A stretch of DNA of 64,000 bases from Polyangium jinanense (GTDB lineage Bacteria; Myxococcota; Polyangia; Polyangiales; Polyangiaceae): NCBI RefSeq assembly GCF_028435365.1, contig NZ_JAGTJJ010000021.1, forward strand, positions 111,230 through 175,229. Reading direction: 5' to 3'. This document shows, in pieces, positions 33,458 to 41,719 of this stretch; position 1 is the stretch's first letter; each line of letters starts with the position of its first letter. The translations under genes and the position numbers were made by a program. The notes under the pieces were generated by a model. It was not told where the DNA came from, did no database searches, and saw only the letters and a list, made by a program, of their open reading frames with translations.

Positions 33458-33524
33458 GCGCTAACCCCGCGGAATCATTGGGCACCCCCGGCAGGAATCG
33501 GACCTGCGACCTTCGGTTTAGGAA
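33458..33524. other. Att-like block: 3' half of tRNA-Arg(CCT), right copy
   Basis: Matches 16523-16588 except for an extra G that changes the encoded CCA end (TGCCCA instead of TGCCA). The minus strand carries anticodon loop, variable loop, T-arm and acceptor 3' strand but no 5' half. The two copies lose similarity directly after TTTAGGAA, in the anticodon loop, a usual crossover point. Confidence 0.75.
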
Positions 33525-33577
33525 GTCGGTGCCATATCGAACGAAATCAATCAGTTACCGATCAAAATGGATGGATC

Positions 33578-33847
33578 GTGGATATATCCCGCCGAGCAGT
33601 CGATGGCCTCGCCGCTGTCGCCCTCGGGGGACCGGACGCCGCGCCCGAAGTAATGAAGACCCTCGCCGCCGTCGCGAAGGCTCCCGAGCTCGGCGCAGAC
33701 CTGACCGCGCGAGCGGTTGACGCACTCGCCGCCGTTGCCGCAGGGGGCCCGGATGCGTGGCGGAAGGTGACCGAGGTCCTTGCCGCAGTCGCGAAGGCCG
33801 CGAGCGAGCTCGGTGCGGAGAGAGCCACCGGAACGGATCGCCGCTAA
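33578..33847 (+). CDS. Small Ala-rich repeat protein (uncertain)
   Basis: Eighty-nine codons from a GTG, with two repeats of about 38 residues: RAVDGLAAVALGGPDAAPEV, TLAAVAKAPELGAD, then RAVDALAAVAAGGPDAWRKV, VLAAVAKAASELGAE. The amphipathic pattern is protein-like and the repeat is in frame. The ribosome site is poor, and the gene begins just outside the att block, so it may be the 3' part of a gene disrupted by integration. Function unknown. Confidence 0.45.
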   Translation: MDISRRAVDGLAAVALGGPDAAPEVMKTLAAVAKAPELGADLTARAVDALAAVAAGGPDAWRKVTEVLAAVAKAASELGAERATGTDRR

Positions 33848-33971
33848 GCCACCTCGGCGTAGCGCGTTCGGTTCTATCCGGACGAACCGCTCGACCTCGC
33901 CCCGAGCCCCGCCAGGGCAAACGGCGCTTGCCTGTCCCGCCAGACGGAGCGTAATCTGGCGCCCGTCTCCC

Positions 33972-35024
33972 ATGCGCCGCCTCCTCCTGCTTGCCGCTGC
34001 GACTTGCGCGCTCGCCCTCGCGTCGAGCGCCGCCGCCGCACCGAAGCACAAAATAGCGTTCCGCCTCGACTACGACGCCCCGGACGCCTCGACAGGCTGT
34101 CCCGACACCGAAGAGCTCGCCTTGATGATGGCGGCCGAGTTCGGATACGTGGTTGTCCGGACCGACGTCTCGACCGTCCTTCATGTCGACGTGCGTCGCG
34201 TTGGGAAAGACTTCGAGGCCGAGTTATCGGCCCCCGATCCCTCGGGTAATGGAAAGGAGTGGCGCTGGCGCACGGACAAGCAGGGGACATGCCGCGAGCT
34301 CGCCTACGACATGGCTTCCCTCGTTCGGCTCGCTTTCGGGCCGCGCGCGTGGGGAAGCGAGACGCCTCCGCCCGTGCTCGCGGCTCCGCCGGACATCGAG
34401 GTGGGCAGGCCGGAGATCCACCCCGTGGCGTTCCGCATGCCAGAGTTCCTGGCCATGATCGCCCCGGGATCCGCGGGCCCGACCTCACCGGGCTCGCCCG
34501 AGGGGACGCCGGTCCAGGTCTCAGCGGCGCTCGGCCCCGTCGTCTCCCTGCTTGGTCTGCCAAGCGTGGCGGTGGGAGGCCAGGGGATGGTGGACGTTCG
34601 ATGGCCGAGGTTTGCCCTCGCGGCGGACATGCGTGGAGTCGTCACACCAGCGTCGGGCATTGGACCCCGGGACATTCCTGCGCGGACCTCGTTCTGGTCG
34701 GGGACGATTCTGCCGTGCGCACGCGCCAGCATCTTGGACATCTGCGGCGCCGCAGCGATCGGCCGCATGACATTTCACCTTGAGAAGCCAGGTTCACTTA
34801 GCGTTTCGGATGGCTTGTTGGTGGGCTTCGGTTTGCGCCTCGCCGCGCGATGGAATTTTGCCCAGCGGTACTCCCTTCTCTTCTTCGGTGAGGGGATCGC
34901 CGACGTGAGGAGCGTCGTTTTCAAGACCGCTGGCCCTGAGAGCGGCCAAACCGTGGAGGAGTGGCGCGCGCCGCCCGTGCGCCTCAGCCTCGGGACTCTT
35001 TTCTCCATTATGCTGAATGAATAG
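33972..35024 (+). CDS. Module C secreted two-domain protein with probable C-terminal beta-barrel
   Basis: A 350-residue protein with a signal peptide (LLLAAATCALALASSAAAAP). An N-terminal soluble domain (FRLDYDAPDASTGCPDTEEL, VDVRRVGKDFEAELSAPDPS, TCRELAYDMASLVRLAF) keeps the two-Cys pattern seen in modules A and B. After a Pro-rich linker (~120-165) comes a barrel-like domain (VSAALGPVVSLLGLPSVAVG, FGLRLAARWNFAQRYSLLFF). Sequence similarity to modules A/B is low, but domain order and genetic neighbours are the same. It is first in a tight operon: 12 bp to the Cys-rich gene, then 15 bp to the sigma gene. Confidence 0.75.
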   Translation: MRRLLLLAAATCALALASSAAAAPKHKIAFRLDYDAPDASTGCPDTEELALMMAAEFGYVVVRTDVSTVLHVDVRRVGKDFEAELSAPDPSGNGKEWRWRTDKQGTCRELAYDMASLVRLAFGPRAWGSETPPPVLAAPPDIEVGRPEIHPVAFRMPEFLAMIAPGSAGPTSPGSPEGTPVQVSAALGPVVSLLGLPSVAVGGQGMVDVRWPRFALAADMRGVVTPASGIGPRDIPARTSFWSGTILPCARASILDICGAAAIGRMTFHLEKPGSLSVSDGLLVGFGLRLAARWNFAQRYSLLFFGEGIADVRSVVFKTAGPESGQTVEEWRAPPVRLSLGTLFSIMLNE

Positions 35025-35036
35025 GCCGGAACAGCT

Positions 35037-36167
35037 ATGAAAATCCGTATGCGCAAACCAGCGTTGATCGTGCCTCTGTTGGGATTCGCCTTCGGTACGC
35101 TTCTGTCTGGATGTCCCGATGCGATCAACATCGTCGAATTCTACGATGAAGACGCCGGAGACGCCGACGGCGGCCCCGATGCAGGTGACGAAGACGCTGG
35201 CGACGAAGCCGCCGACGGCGGCCCAAGTACCAACGGGGGGGACGGCGGGTGTAAGCTCGTGTGCGAGGACGATTGTGTGCCCCTTCGCCCGGGCGACTTC
35301 TCGTTTCCCCTCCTCGCGTGGATAGGGCCAGACGAAACCTCTGCGCCACCATGCCCCGACGCCGCACCCGTCGAGCAATTCGTCTGGCACGGCGATCCCA
35401 TCGTCCCGCCTGCCGACTGCGGGGAATGCACGTGCGGCCCCTCGTACGGCTTTTGTTCGCTCCCTTCGAGCATCGTAGCCCATACCGCTCCATGCGCCTC
35501 CGCCGAGGGAGCCGCCGCGACGCCCATGGATCCCCCCGAGTATTGGGATGGCTCGTGTGCAGCGGACAACGCAATCCCCGCCGCCTCGTGCGGCACGAGC
35601 CAGCCCTGCGTTCAGTCCGTGACCATCGAACCGCTCGTGATCACGGACGAGGCGTGCAGCGCTTCCGGCACCTCCGCGGCATCCCTGGACGCGCCATCCT
35701 GGGGGCAATTCGTCCGGCTCTGCGAAGGGATCACCTCGACCGGATACGCCGGATGTAGCGCCGGCGAGCTCTGCGTCCCCATGGCGCCAGACGGCTTCCG
35801 ACAGTGCGTCCAGCGGTCCGGGATTCACGACTGCCCCGCCGAGGGGTACACGGTGAGGTTCGTCTTCTACGAAGACTTCAAGGACACCCGCGTTTGCTCG
35901 GCTTGCACGTGCGGCGCGCCCGAGGGGAGCACGTGCGTGTCGTCGATCGCCATTCACGCGGACGCGGCATGCTCCAGCCCGATCGTTGCCGAGGAGGTTT
36001 CATCGGACAGCCCCACGTGCCTCGACCTCACGACGCCCGGGCAGGCCCTCGGCGCGAAGAGCGCGACCGCGTTCGTCTACCACTCCGGAACCTGCCAGGC
36101 CCACGGGGGCGAGCTCCTCGGCGCCGTCGAGCTCCTCGGGCCCCGCACCCTTTGCTGTGTCCCCTGA
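35037..36167 (+). CDS. Module C Cys-rich lipoprotein
   Basis: A 376-residue protein with a clear lipobox (FAFGTLLSGCPD), then an Asp/Gly-rich linker (EDAGDADGGPDAGDEDAGDE). The mature domain repeats the block order of the module A/B proteins: PPADCGECTCGPSYGFCSLP, PPEYWDGSC, QPCVQSVTIEP, CSACTCGAPEGSTC, TCLDLTTPGQALGAKSA, TLCC. It is therefore a distant homologue with many conserved Cys. It is translated between the barrel and sigma genes. Likely a surface lipoprotein; function unknown. Confidence 0.8.
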   Translation: MKIRMRKPALIVPLLGFAFGTLLSGCPDAINIVEFYDEDAGDADGGPDAGDEDAGDEAADGGPSTNGGDGGCKLVCEDDCVPLRPGDFSFPLLAWIGPDETSAPPCPDAAPVEQFVWHGDPIVPPADCGECTCGPSYGFCSLPSSIVAHTAPCASAEGAAATPMDPPEYWDGSCAADNAIPAASCGTSQPCVQSVTIEPLVITDEACSASGTSAASLDAPSWGQFVRLCEGITSTGYAGCSAGELCVPMAPDGFRQCVQRSGIHDCPAEGYTVRFVFYEDFKDTRVCSACTCGAPEGSTCVSSIAIHADAACSSPIVAEEVSSDSPTCLDLTTPGQALGAKSATAFVYHSGTCQAHGGELLGAVELLGPRTLCCVP

Positions 36168-36182
36168 TTGGAGGGTTCACCC

Positions 36183-37190
36183 ATGAACGAGGAACGAAAC
36201 CAGCGCCTCAAGCTCCTCGCGACGCACCAGCGCAAGATCGAACACTGGCTCCGAAACCGCCACGTTCCCGCGCAGGACATGCCCGATCTCTGCCATGACA
36301 TCTACGTCCGGACCCTTCACCAGCTCGAAGGGAAGGAGATCACGGACAAACTCGGCGGGCTCCTGCACCTCAACATGCGGAGCGTCGTCTCGGAGTACCG
36401 CGAGCGCGGGAAGACGCGGAACAAACCGGCTCCGCTCATCGAAATCGAGGACGTGGCCCCGTCGGATCCCGAGCAAGAAGCCTACGAACGAGAGAAGAAC
36501 AGGGCCCTCGACGCCGCCTTGCACAAGCTCCCCACGCGACAACAAGAGGTTGTCCGCGCGACGTACCTCGATGGATTGTCCGTGGAGCAGGTCGCCGAGA
36601 GCTTCGGGATATCCGCCTCGACGGTCTACCGAGAGCTCGCCGCCGCGCTAGCCCAGCTCCGCCGCGAGCTCGAACGCCTCGGCATCAGGAGCCCGCTCGT
36701 CCTTCCGTTCCATTCGCAGGACATCCGACACGATGGGAGCGTTGGCGAGGCGTGGTCGAGCCCCACCGAGTCGCGCCGCGAGCTGGACCCCCGCCGCTGG
36801 CTCCACGTGCCGACATTCCTTGGTGGAGCCGCCGCCGGAGCGATCATCGTCTTCCTTCTCCTCCGCCGCGCTACGACGCTCGCCGAACTCCCTCCGGTTG
36901 TCGTGAACGTCGCCGCGACGAGCGAGCACACCGTGCCGGCCGGCATCATCGAGCAACTCGCGCCGCCCGTCTGTCCGGAGCCAGTCGCGCCGCAGTGCCC
37001 TCCGTCGTCTGGACCAGCCCCCACGCCCGACCAGGCGAAGGGCAACCCGCGGCCCCGCCTCCTCGCCCAGGCGTGCGACCGCGCGCTGGAGCGCGGCGAC
37101 CAGGAGGAGGCGAAGCGGATTTGTCCCCTCGTCACGGGAGCCTTGGGCGCGGTCCTCGCCGGCCGGGAAGCGAACCAGGGGGCGAAGTAG
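36183..37190 (+). CDS. Module C ECF-type sigma factor with transmembrane C-terminus
   Basis: A 335-residue protein. Region 2: RHVPAQDMPDLCHDIYVRTL, GLLHLNMRSVVSEYRERGK. Region 4: LPTRQQEVVRATYLDGLSVE, QVAESFGISASTVYRELAAA. It is followed by a clear transmembrane helix (FLGGAAAGAIIVFLLLRRA) and about 100 residues outside, with a Pro/Cys part and a C-terminal helical region (AQACDRALERGDQEEAKRIC). This is the clearest case of a membrane-tethered sigma factor in the window. ATG 36183 has TTGGAGGG upstream. It is the last gene of the module C operon. Confidence 0.85.
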   Translation: MNEERNQRLKLLATHQRKIEHWLRNRHVPAQDMPDLCHDIYVRTLHQLEGKEITDKLGGLLHLNMRSVVSEYRERGKTRNKPAPLIEIEDVAPSDPEQEAYEREKNRALDAALHKLPTRQQEVVRATYLDGLSVEQVAESFGISASTVYRELAAALAQLRRELERLGIRSPLVLPFHSQDIRHDGSVGEAWSSPTESRRELDPRRWLHVPTFLGGAAAGAIIVFLLLRRATTLAELPPVVVNVAATSEHTVPAGIIEQLAPPVCPEPVAPQCPPSSGPAPTPDQAKGNPRPRLLAQACDRALERGDQEEAKRICPLVTGALGAVLAGREANQGAK

Positions 37191-37459
37191 GGCGCTTCTC
37201 CCGCTTTTTTCACCCCGCGTGACGATTTCTTGAGAGCCGGAGCCGCGTCGACCTCATTCCATGGGTGAGAACGCGACGAAGAGGCCGCCGCGCGCAACCC
37301 TACCCATTTACGGGCGACCCTAGGGCCAGTGCGGACGCCTCTGCGTCGACTTCTCATTTCGCCCCACGTTGTGGCTTGGCGCTGGGTGTGCTCCATTCGC
37401 GGGCCAGGTGTTTGTTGCGCACCCAGCGTCAAGCCATGGCTCCCACGCTGGGAGGAACC

Positions 37460-38161
37460 ATGGCCACCCATCAACTCGCCGAGGCCCAAGCCGCGGACGA
37501 AGACGCCGAACCTACGCCCGCCTCATTCCGAATCCCCGAGCCGCCGCTATCAGGCTTACGCCCGAGCATGCCATCGGAGCGCGACCGGCATCCCATAGTG
37601 GATCCACGTTGCGTTCCGCCAAGTAGGCCCGTTTGCTGGGTCGTGCGCTTTCTGCTCGGGATTCCCGTGTCCTTGTGGCGCGCTCTTCGGAGCGTCGGCC
37701 AGCGCTTGGCCGCGAGGCTGGATCCTCCGCCATTAAGGTCCCTCCTCCCACTGCCGCCCCCGCATCGCAGGGGAGCACTGAGCCAGGACGAGCTCGGCGA
37801 GCACGTCCTCCACAACCTCTTTCGACTCTCGCCCTCGTACGCGCGCGCGGTCGTCCATGTGGCCAAGCTGGTCCAAGAGATCCAGCCTTATCCCGCTCAG
37901 GAGCGCCTCACATGGTTCGTCCACTTCGCACTATCTCGCATGTCCCCCACGAGCGAGGAGCCCGTGCCTATCGCGTGGATCCGGGCCCGCATGCCTGAGG
38001 TCCTCCAATCCTACGTCAACCGCGCTCTCGAGCAGCTCGAGGGGGAGGGGGTGATCGCGCTCCTTTCGCTCGAAACTGACGATCGGTATGTCGTAGCGGG
38101 GGCAATTTCGGACCCCGTCCGAGGCCAGCTCACGCACATCGAGCTCCGCCAAGACCTGTAA
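37460..38161 (+). CDS. Hypothetical protein, paralogue of 6658-7320
   Basis: A 233-residue protein from ATG 37460 (GGAGGA 4 bp upstream). The N-terminal ~90 residues are Pro-rich; the rest matches the module A protein: PPLRSLLPLPPPHR, a helical part (VLHNLFRLSPSYARAVVHVA, LTWFVHFALSRMSPTSEEPV) and YVNRALEQLEGEGVIALLSL. It lies 270 bp after the module C sigma gene, while its paralogue lies beside the module A sigma gene. Recurrent linkage to this sigma-factor type suggests a functional connection; the biochemical role is unknown. Confidence 0.7.
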   Translation: MATHQLAEAQAADEDAEPTPASFRIPEPPLSGLRPSMPSERDRHPIVDPRCVPPSRPVCWVVRFLLGIPVSLWRALRSVGQRLAARLDPPPLRSLLPLPPPHRRGALSQDELGEHVLHNLFRLSPSYARAVVHVAKLVQEIQPYPAQERLTWFVHFALSRMSPTSEEPVPIAWIRARMPEVLQSYVNRALEQLEGEGVIALLSLETDDRYVVAGAISDPVRGQLTHIELRQDL

Positions 38162-38189
38162 CTCTCACTCCCTGAAAGGAGGCTCAATC

Positions 38190-38459
38190 ATGGCAGATCC
38201 GAGCACTCGAACCCCAAACGCACCGACCGACGAAGCCGGTACCTCTTTGCCGACCGAGCTTGCCATCGGCACGGATGGCCGCATCTACATCAACGCGGAA
38301 AGCATGCCTCCCGACAAGCGCGAAGGCCGCCTCATGTTCCAAGGATATGCAATGACGCCCGCGGAGGCACGCGACGCCATCGACACGATCCATCGGCTCG
38401 CCTTCAATGTCACCGTCGAAGTTCTGCAAGGGAGCCGGGAGGGCAGCGGGCAGCGATGA
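38190..38459 (+). CDS. Small hypothetical protein (89 aa)
   Basis: It has a strong ribosome site (AAAGGAGG) and lies 28 bp after the previous gene, so it is probably co-transcribed with it. A flexible N-terminus precedes LAIGTDGRIYINAESMPPDK and an amphipathic helix (AMTPAEARDAIDTIHRLAFN). No family is recognised. It is the last host-type gene before the prophage. Confidence 0.65.
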   Translation: MADPSTRTPNAPTDEAGTSLPTELAIGTDGRIYINAESMPPDKREGRLMFQGYAMTPAEARDAIDTIHRLAFNVTVEVLQGSREGSGQR

Positions 38460-38483
38460 CCCGCGGCCCTCCCAGTCCCACCG

Positions 38484-38825
38484 CTACGCCGCCGCCTCCC
38501 GATACCGCCGCACCAGCTCCGCCCCCACCCGCAGCCGGACCGCCCAGCCGCCGAGCATCGTGCCGAGCGCTGGATTCCCATCCGTCATCATCATCGCCAT
38601 CGCGTCGAGTTCGTCCGCGACCGTCGCCACGACGCCCTCGATAGGATGCTCGTCCCCCCGCGCCAGGCCGCGGACGAGGAGGTCCGCGAGCGTCGCCCGA
38701 CGAATGCCATCCGGCGTGTAATTCGTGAGGTCCTCCGCGCTGGGCGCCGAAAGACCCACCGCGGCAAGGCGTGCGTCCTCGCCTTCCGTGGGGTTTCCTT
38801 CCGAAGTCAAGCCTTTCTTCTTCAT
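38484..38825 (-). CDS. Hypothetical protein at prophage left end
   Basis: A 113-residue acidic protein starting at ATG 38825 with GAGGAGG upstream. Segments include DLTNYTPDGIRRATLADLLV, EHPIEGVVATVADELDAMAM and WAVRLRVGAELVRRYREAA. It has a helical look without membrane segments. No family is recognised. Its strand matches the phage structural genes but two plus-strand genes separate it from them, so it may be a phage accessory gene. Confidence 0.6.
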   Translation of the reverse strand: MKKKGLTSEGNPTEGEDARLAAVGLSAPSAEDLTNYTPDGIRRATLADLLVRGLARGDEHPIEGVVATVADELDAMAMMMTDGNPALGTMLGGWAVRLRVGAELVRRYREAAA

Positions 38826-39028
38826 GCCTCCTCGCTTCCAACGGGCGACCGAGGCGGATCCTACGGGCTCGAACGACCATACGGCAATCCCCCGATCGGA
38901 CATATACCGTCCGATGCGCCAACCTGTCCCGGGATCTGGGGCTCGCCGGCTCCGTTGCCTTCGTGCTTCGCGGGGAGGGTCAAATTTCCCTTGACGCCCG
39001 CACCGAATCGCAATCAACCCGGGATCCG

Positions 39029-39595
39029 ATGCCTCCGCCCGAGCCCAGCGCGTCCCGACGAACCGTGAGCGATCTGCTCCGTTGGTCCTATGCGAACCTC
39101 GCCATGGCGCACGCCGCGCTCGTTCAGGGGGCGATCAGCTACGCGCCGCGCCACTACGCGATCCGTTCCAAGGTCAACGCTGGGCTCCGCGACGGCACCA
39201 TGAGCATCGGACCGCTCGCCGATGATGAGCGCTTGAAGCTCGTTCTTCCGATCGCATGCTGCTACTGCGGAGCCCGCGAGAACCTGACCGTCGACCACTT
39301 GATCGCCACCAGCCGAGGCGGCCCTGACGCGGGGGATAACCTCGTCTGGGCTTGCCGCTCGTGCAACAGCGCGAAGGGCGCTCGTGATGCGCTCGCGTGG
39401 CTTGAAGGACGGGGGGAGTTTCCTCCCCTGCTCCTCCTTCGCCGCTACCTGAAACTCGCGTTCCAGGTGTGCGCGCCGCTGGGAGCCCTCGAGCAGACAC
39501 CCGAGGAGGCTCCCCAGCTCCCGATCGACCTCGCGCGAGTCCCGCAGAAGTACCCCGCGCCGAGCCAGCTTCGGCTTTGGGTCACGCCGCTATAA
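39029..39595 (+). CDS. HNH endonuclease-like protein
   Basis: A 188-residue protein. The HNH core is CCYCGARENLTVDHLIATSR, GGPDAGDNLVWACRSCNSAK: two CxxC zinc pairs, the DH catalytic pair and the Asn of the fold. The N-terminal ~75 residues and the C-terminal Leu/Pro-rich part belong to no family I know. HNH proteins at phage module borders are often homing nucleases or packaging helpers. It is on the opposite strand to the structural genes. Confidence 0.75.
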   Translation: MPPPEPSASRRTVSDLLRWSYANLAMAHAALVQGAISYAPRHYAIRSKVNAGLRDGTMSIGPLADDERLKLVLPIACCYCGARENLTVDHLIATSRGGPDAGDNLVWACRSCNSAKGARDALAWLEGRGEFPPLLLLRRYLKLAFQVCAPLGALEQTPEEAPQLPIDLARVPQKYPAPSQLRLWVTPL

Positions 39596-39626
39596 TCAAA
39601 CACCAGAGCGGGAGGGGCGGTAGCTC

Positions 39627-39860
39627 ATGAAGGATCCCAGAGTGGAGGCGTACTCGGACATGTGGACCACCGATCTGCATCGGTACGGAATCCTTGAAAC
39701 CGATCCACCTTCGGCCGAGCTGGGCTTGGTGTTCGACCTGGAAGCCCGATGCCCCTTGACCATGTGCGAGGATCCGGAGGTGGTAACAGCCGTCCTCGAA
39801 AACATGCGGCGTGCAGGGGTGCGACGACTCACTTGGGAGGAGACTGAGTTCAAGGAATGA
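39627..39860 (+). CDS. Small hypothetical protein (77 aa)
   Basis: Strong GGAGG site 11 bp before the ATG. It is an acidic cytoplasmic protein with segments YSDMWTTDLHRYGILETDPP and VVTAVLENMRRAGVRRLTWE. No family is recognised. It follows the HNH gene by 31 bp on the same strand and is probably its partner. Confidence 0.6.
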   Translation: MKDPRVEAYSDMWTTDLHRYGILETDPPSAELGLVFDLEARCPLTMCEDPEVVTAVLENMRRAGVRRLTWEETEFKE

Positions 39861-39908
39861 CCGCTCAGGGGGAGGCCCTTCGAGGGCCATACGAACCCAC
39901 AAGAGCGA

Positions 39909-40952
39909 CTACCAGATCACCTGAGACACGCTCCCGCCCCAAGCCGTAGGCCGCCAGCGCGCCCCGGTTCCATCGTCGAAATGCGTGAACTCCGCCCAGG
40001 CCTGGCCGTTCGGCAGAAAGCCGACCATTGCGCTATCCTGCCGCCGGAACGTCGCACCGAAGCCCGAGAGCATGAGGCGCAGGACTCGGATCCGCCGCGC
40101 GCCCCCCGTGGGCTCCGCGATCGTATAGGTACGGGACGCCGTCAGCATGGGCAGAAGGAAGACGTTTGCCGTGCTCGCATCGAGGACCGCGTCGGCATCG
40201 GGCGCCTTCGCGAAGATCGTGTCCTGCGTCCCTGATTTGAAGGTGACCGGCCCTGCGAAGGTGACCGGCCCGGTGAACGTATCCCCGGCGAGCGCCGCCT
40301 TCGTCTTCCCGAGCTTGTCCACCGCCTGAATCAGCCCGACGAGCGCCGAGCGGACGGTTCCGGTCGGAATCGCGCCATACTCGAAGAAGCCAACCCGCGA
40401 CGCGCCGTCATCGATCGTCCCCGTACCCGTCGCGGTCCCGCTCGGGAGCCCGAGGACCGCCGCCGCCGTTCCGCTCGCCGAGAGCGAGGAACTCGCGCCC
40501 AACGTTTTCGAGGCGAGCACGAGCCGGGATTCATCGTCGAGGTTGGCGTCCTTGTTCTTGGGCGCACCCGCCTTGATCTGCTGGACGATGTCCGCTGGCG
40601 TCAACGGCGCCAGGAACTGCACCATTTCAGCCGGCCCCGAGTCCTCGCCGAGGAGCAGGGTCTTCCCATCGAGCAGCCCGCCCGGACCGAGCTCGCCATT
40701 GGGGTTCGTCTCCGCGTCATATTGCGTGAACGTGGAAAGTCGCTTCGAGCCGAGGAGCGTTGCACGCGTTCCGTTGGCTACGCCGGCCAGCTCGGCGCGC
40801 GCACGGCCGATCGCATCGAGCAGGTACGCCGTCCGATCCGCGAGGCGGACCAGCCCGAGACGGTAGAGGGATTCGTGATTGACGAGCTCCCCATCGTTCA
40901 GCATGCGAACGAAGGCATGGAAGACGAGAGAACCCATGAAATCGTAAGCCAT
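39909..40952 (-). CDS. Phage tail fibre/collar-like protein
   Basis: A 347-residue protein, last in the tail operon, where fibres are encoded. The N-terminus is helical (VRMLNDGELVNHESLYRLGL); the middle is Gly/Thr/Ala-rich with fibre-type repeats (GDTFTGPVTFAGPVTFKSGT); the C-terminus looks like a beta-rich tip (FHFDDGTGARWRP-type). ATG 40952 lies 11 bp after the upstream stop and matches the operon spacing. It would determine host binding. Confidence 0.65.
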   Translation of the reverse strand: MAYDFMGSLVFHAFVRMLNDGELVNHESLYRLGLVRLADRTAYLLDAIGRARAELAGVANGTRATLLGSKRLSTFTQYDAETNPNGELGPGGLLDGKTLLLGEDSGPAEMVQFLAPLTPADIVQQIKAGAPKNKDANLDDESRLVLASKTLGASSSLSASGTAAAVLGLPSGTATGTGTIDDGASRVGFFEYGAIPTGTVRSALVGLIQAVDKLGKTKAALAGDTFTGPVTFAGPVTFKSGTQDTIFAKAPDADAVLDASTANVFLLPMLTASRTYTIAEPTGGARRIRVLRLMLSGFGATFRRQDSAMVGFLPNGQAWAEFTHFDDGTGARWRPTAWGGSVSQVIW

Positions 40953-40963
40953 GATCGCCTCCG

Positions 40964-41704
40964 TTAGACGTCGTACCCGCCGCCGAGCCGGAACGGCATC
41001 GACATTTCCCCGAGCATATTCCCCGCGCCGATCGGCCAGAATGCGACGCCGCTCCCTCCCGAGCCGCCGAGCACGAAGCCGAGCGCAAGCCCAAGGCCGA
41101 GGAGCGGGGCGTCCCGGAAGCGAAGGATCACATGGACGGGGTAGCCGTGGGCATCCTTCCACTTGAGGATCTGCCGCTTGATGGCGCGGACCTGGTCCAC
41201 GGTCGCCGAGCTCCCGAGCGTCGGCTCGCCCAGAAGGAACGGCATTCGCAGCGGCTCGATCCCGAGCGTCCCGAAGTCCGGACCGAGCACGACCCAAAAC
41301 CGCGAATACCAGCACCCTTCCGCGAAGCGCCCTTGCCAGTCCTCGAGCACGAGCACATCCGGGATCCCGAAGGCCCGCAGGCTTTCCTCGATCGCCCCCG
41401 CCGTGCCCGCCCGTTGATGCGTCTCCCAGGCCCTTTCCAGCCGCGCGAGGTACGCTTCGTCCGTCTCCCCCTCGAACCGTTCAATGTCGAAGCCCTGGCC
41501 CTGCCAGCGTAGCGCATCGGGCGGCCCGAGCCCTGGCCAGCGCGCTTTGATGGCCTCCCGCAGCTCGTCGAGCGTGGCGTCCTTCGTCTCCCCGAGCAGT
41601 GCGAGGAAGGCTTGTGCGTTCGGGCCGCGGAGCCATTCCGCATCGGTCCACTGTCCCCCGTCGGGGATGTTGCCGCGCTGTAGCTCTCGAAACTCGTCGG
41701 CCAT
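40964..41704 (-). CDS. Phage tail protein I (Mu gp48 / P2 gpI-like)
   Basis: A 246-residue baseplate wedge protein, identified by position after the J protein and by segments (ARLERAWETHQRAGTAGAIE, ESLRAFGIPDVLVLEDWQGR, WKDAHGYPVHVILRF) typical of the Tail_P2_I/gp48 families. A hydrophobic Gly-rich C-terminus (LGLALGFVLGGSGGSGVAFW) is extra. It links the wedge to tail fibres. Confidence 0.7.
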   Translation of the reverse strand: MADEFRELQRGNIPDGGQWTDAEWLRGPNAQAFLALLGETKDATLDELREAIKARWPGLGPPDALRWQGQGFDIERFEGETDEAYLARLERAWETHQRAGTAGAIEESLRAFGIPDVLVLEDWQGRFAEGCWYSRFWVVLGPDFGTLGIEPLRMPFLLGEPTLGSSATVDQVRAIKRQILKWKDAHGYPVHVILRFRDAPLLGLGLALGFVLGGSGGSGVAFWPIGAGNMLGEMSMPFRLGGGYDV

Positions 41705-41719
41705 GCGTCCTCGGTTCGA

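Larger units (their letters stand above)
16589..33524. mobile_element. Candidate integrated island between tRNA-Arg att repeats
   Basis: Two directly oriented att-like blocks (16523-16588 and 33458-33524) bracket 16.9 kb. An intact tyrosine integrase (32067-33344) reads towards the right block; a dead integrase remnant reads towards the left block. Cargo includes a regulator/monooxygenase pair, a C-protein-like regulator, module B and surface lipoproteins. The intact tRNA gene is not in the window, so this may be one element of a tandem array. Borders are inferred. Confidence 0.5.
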
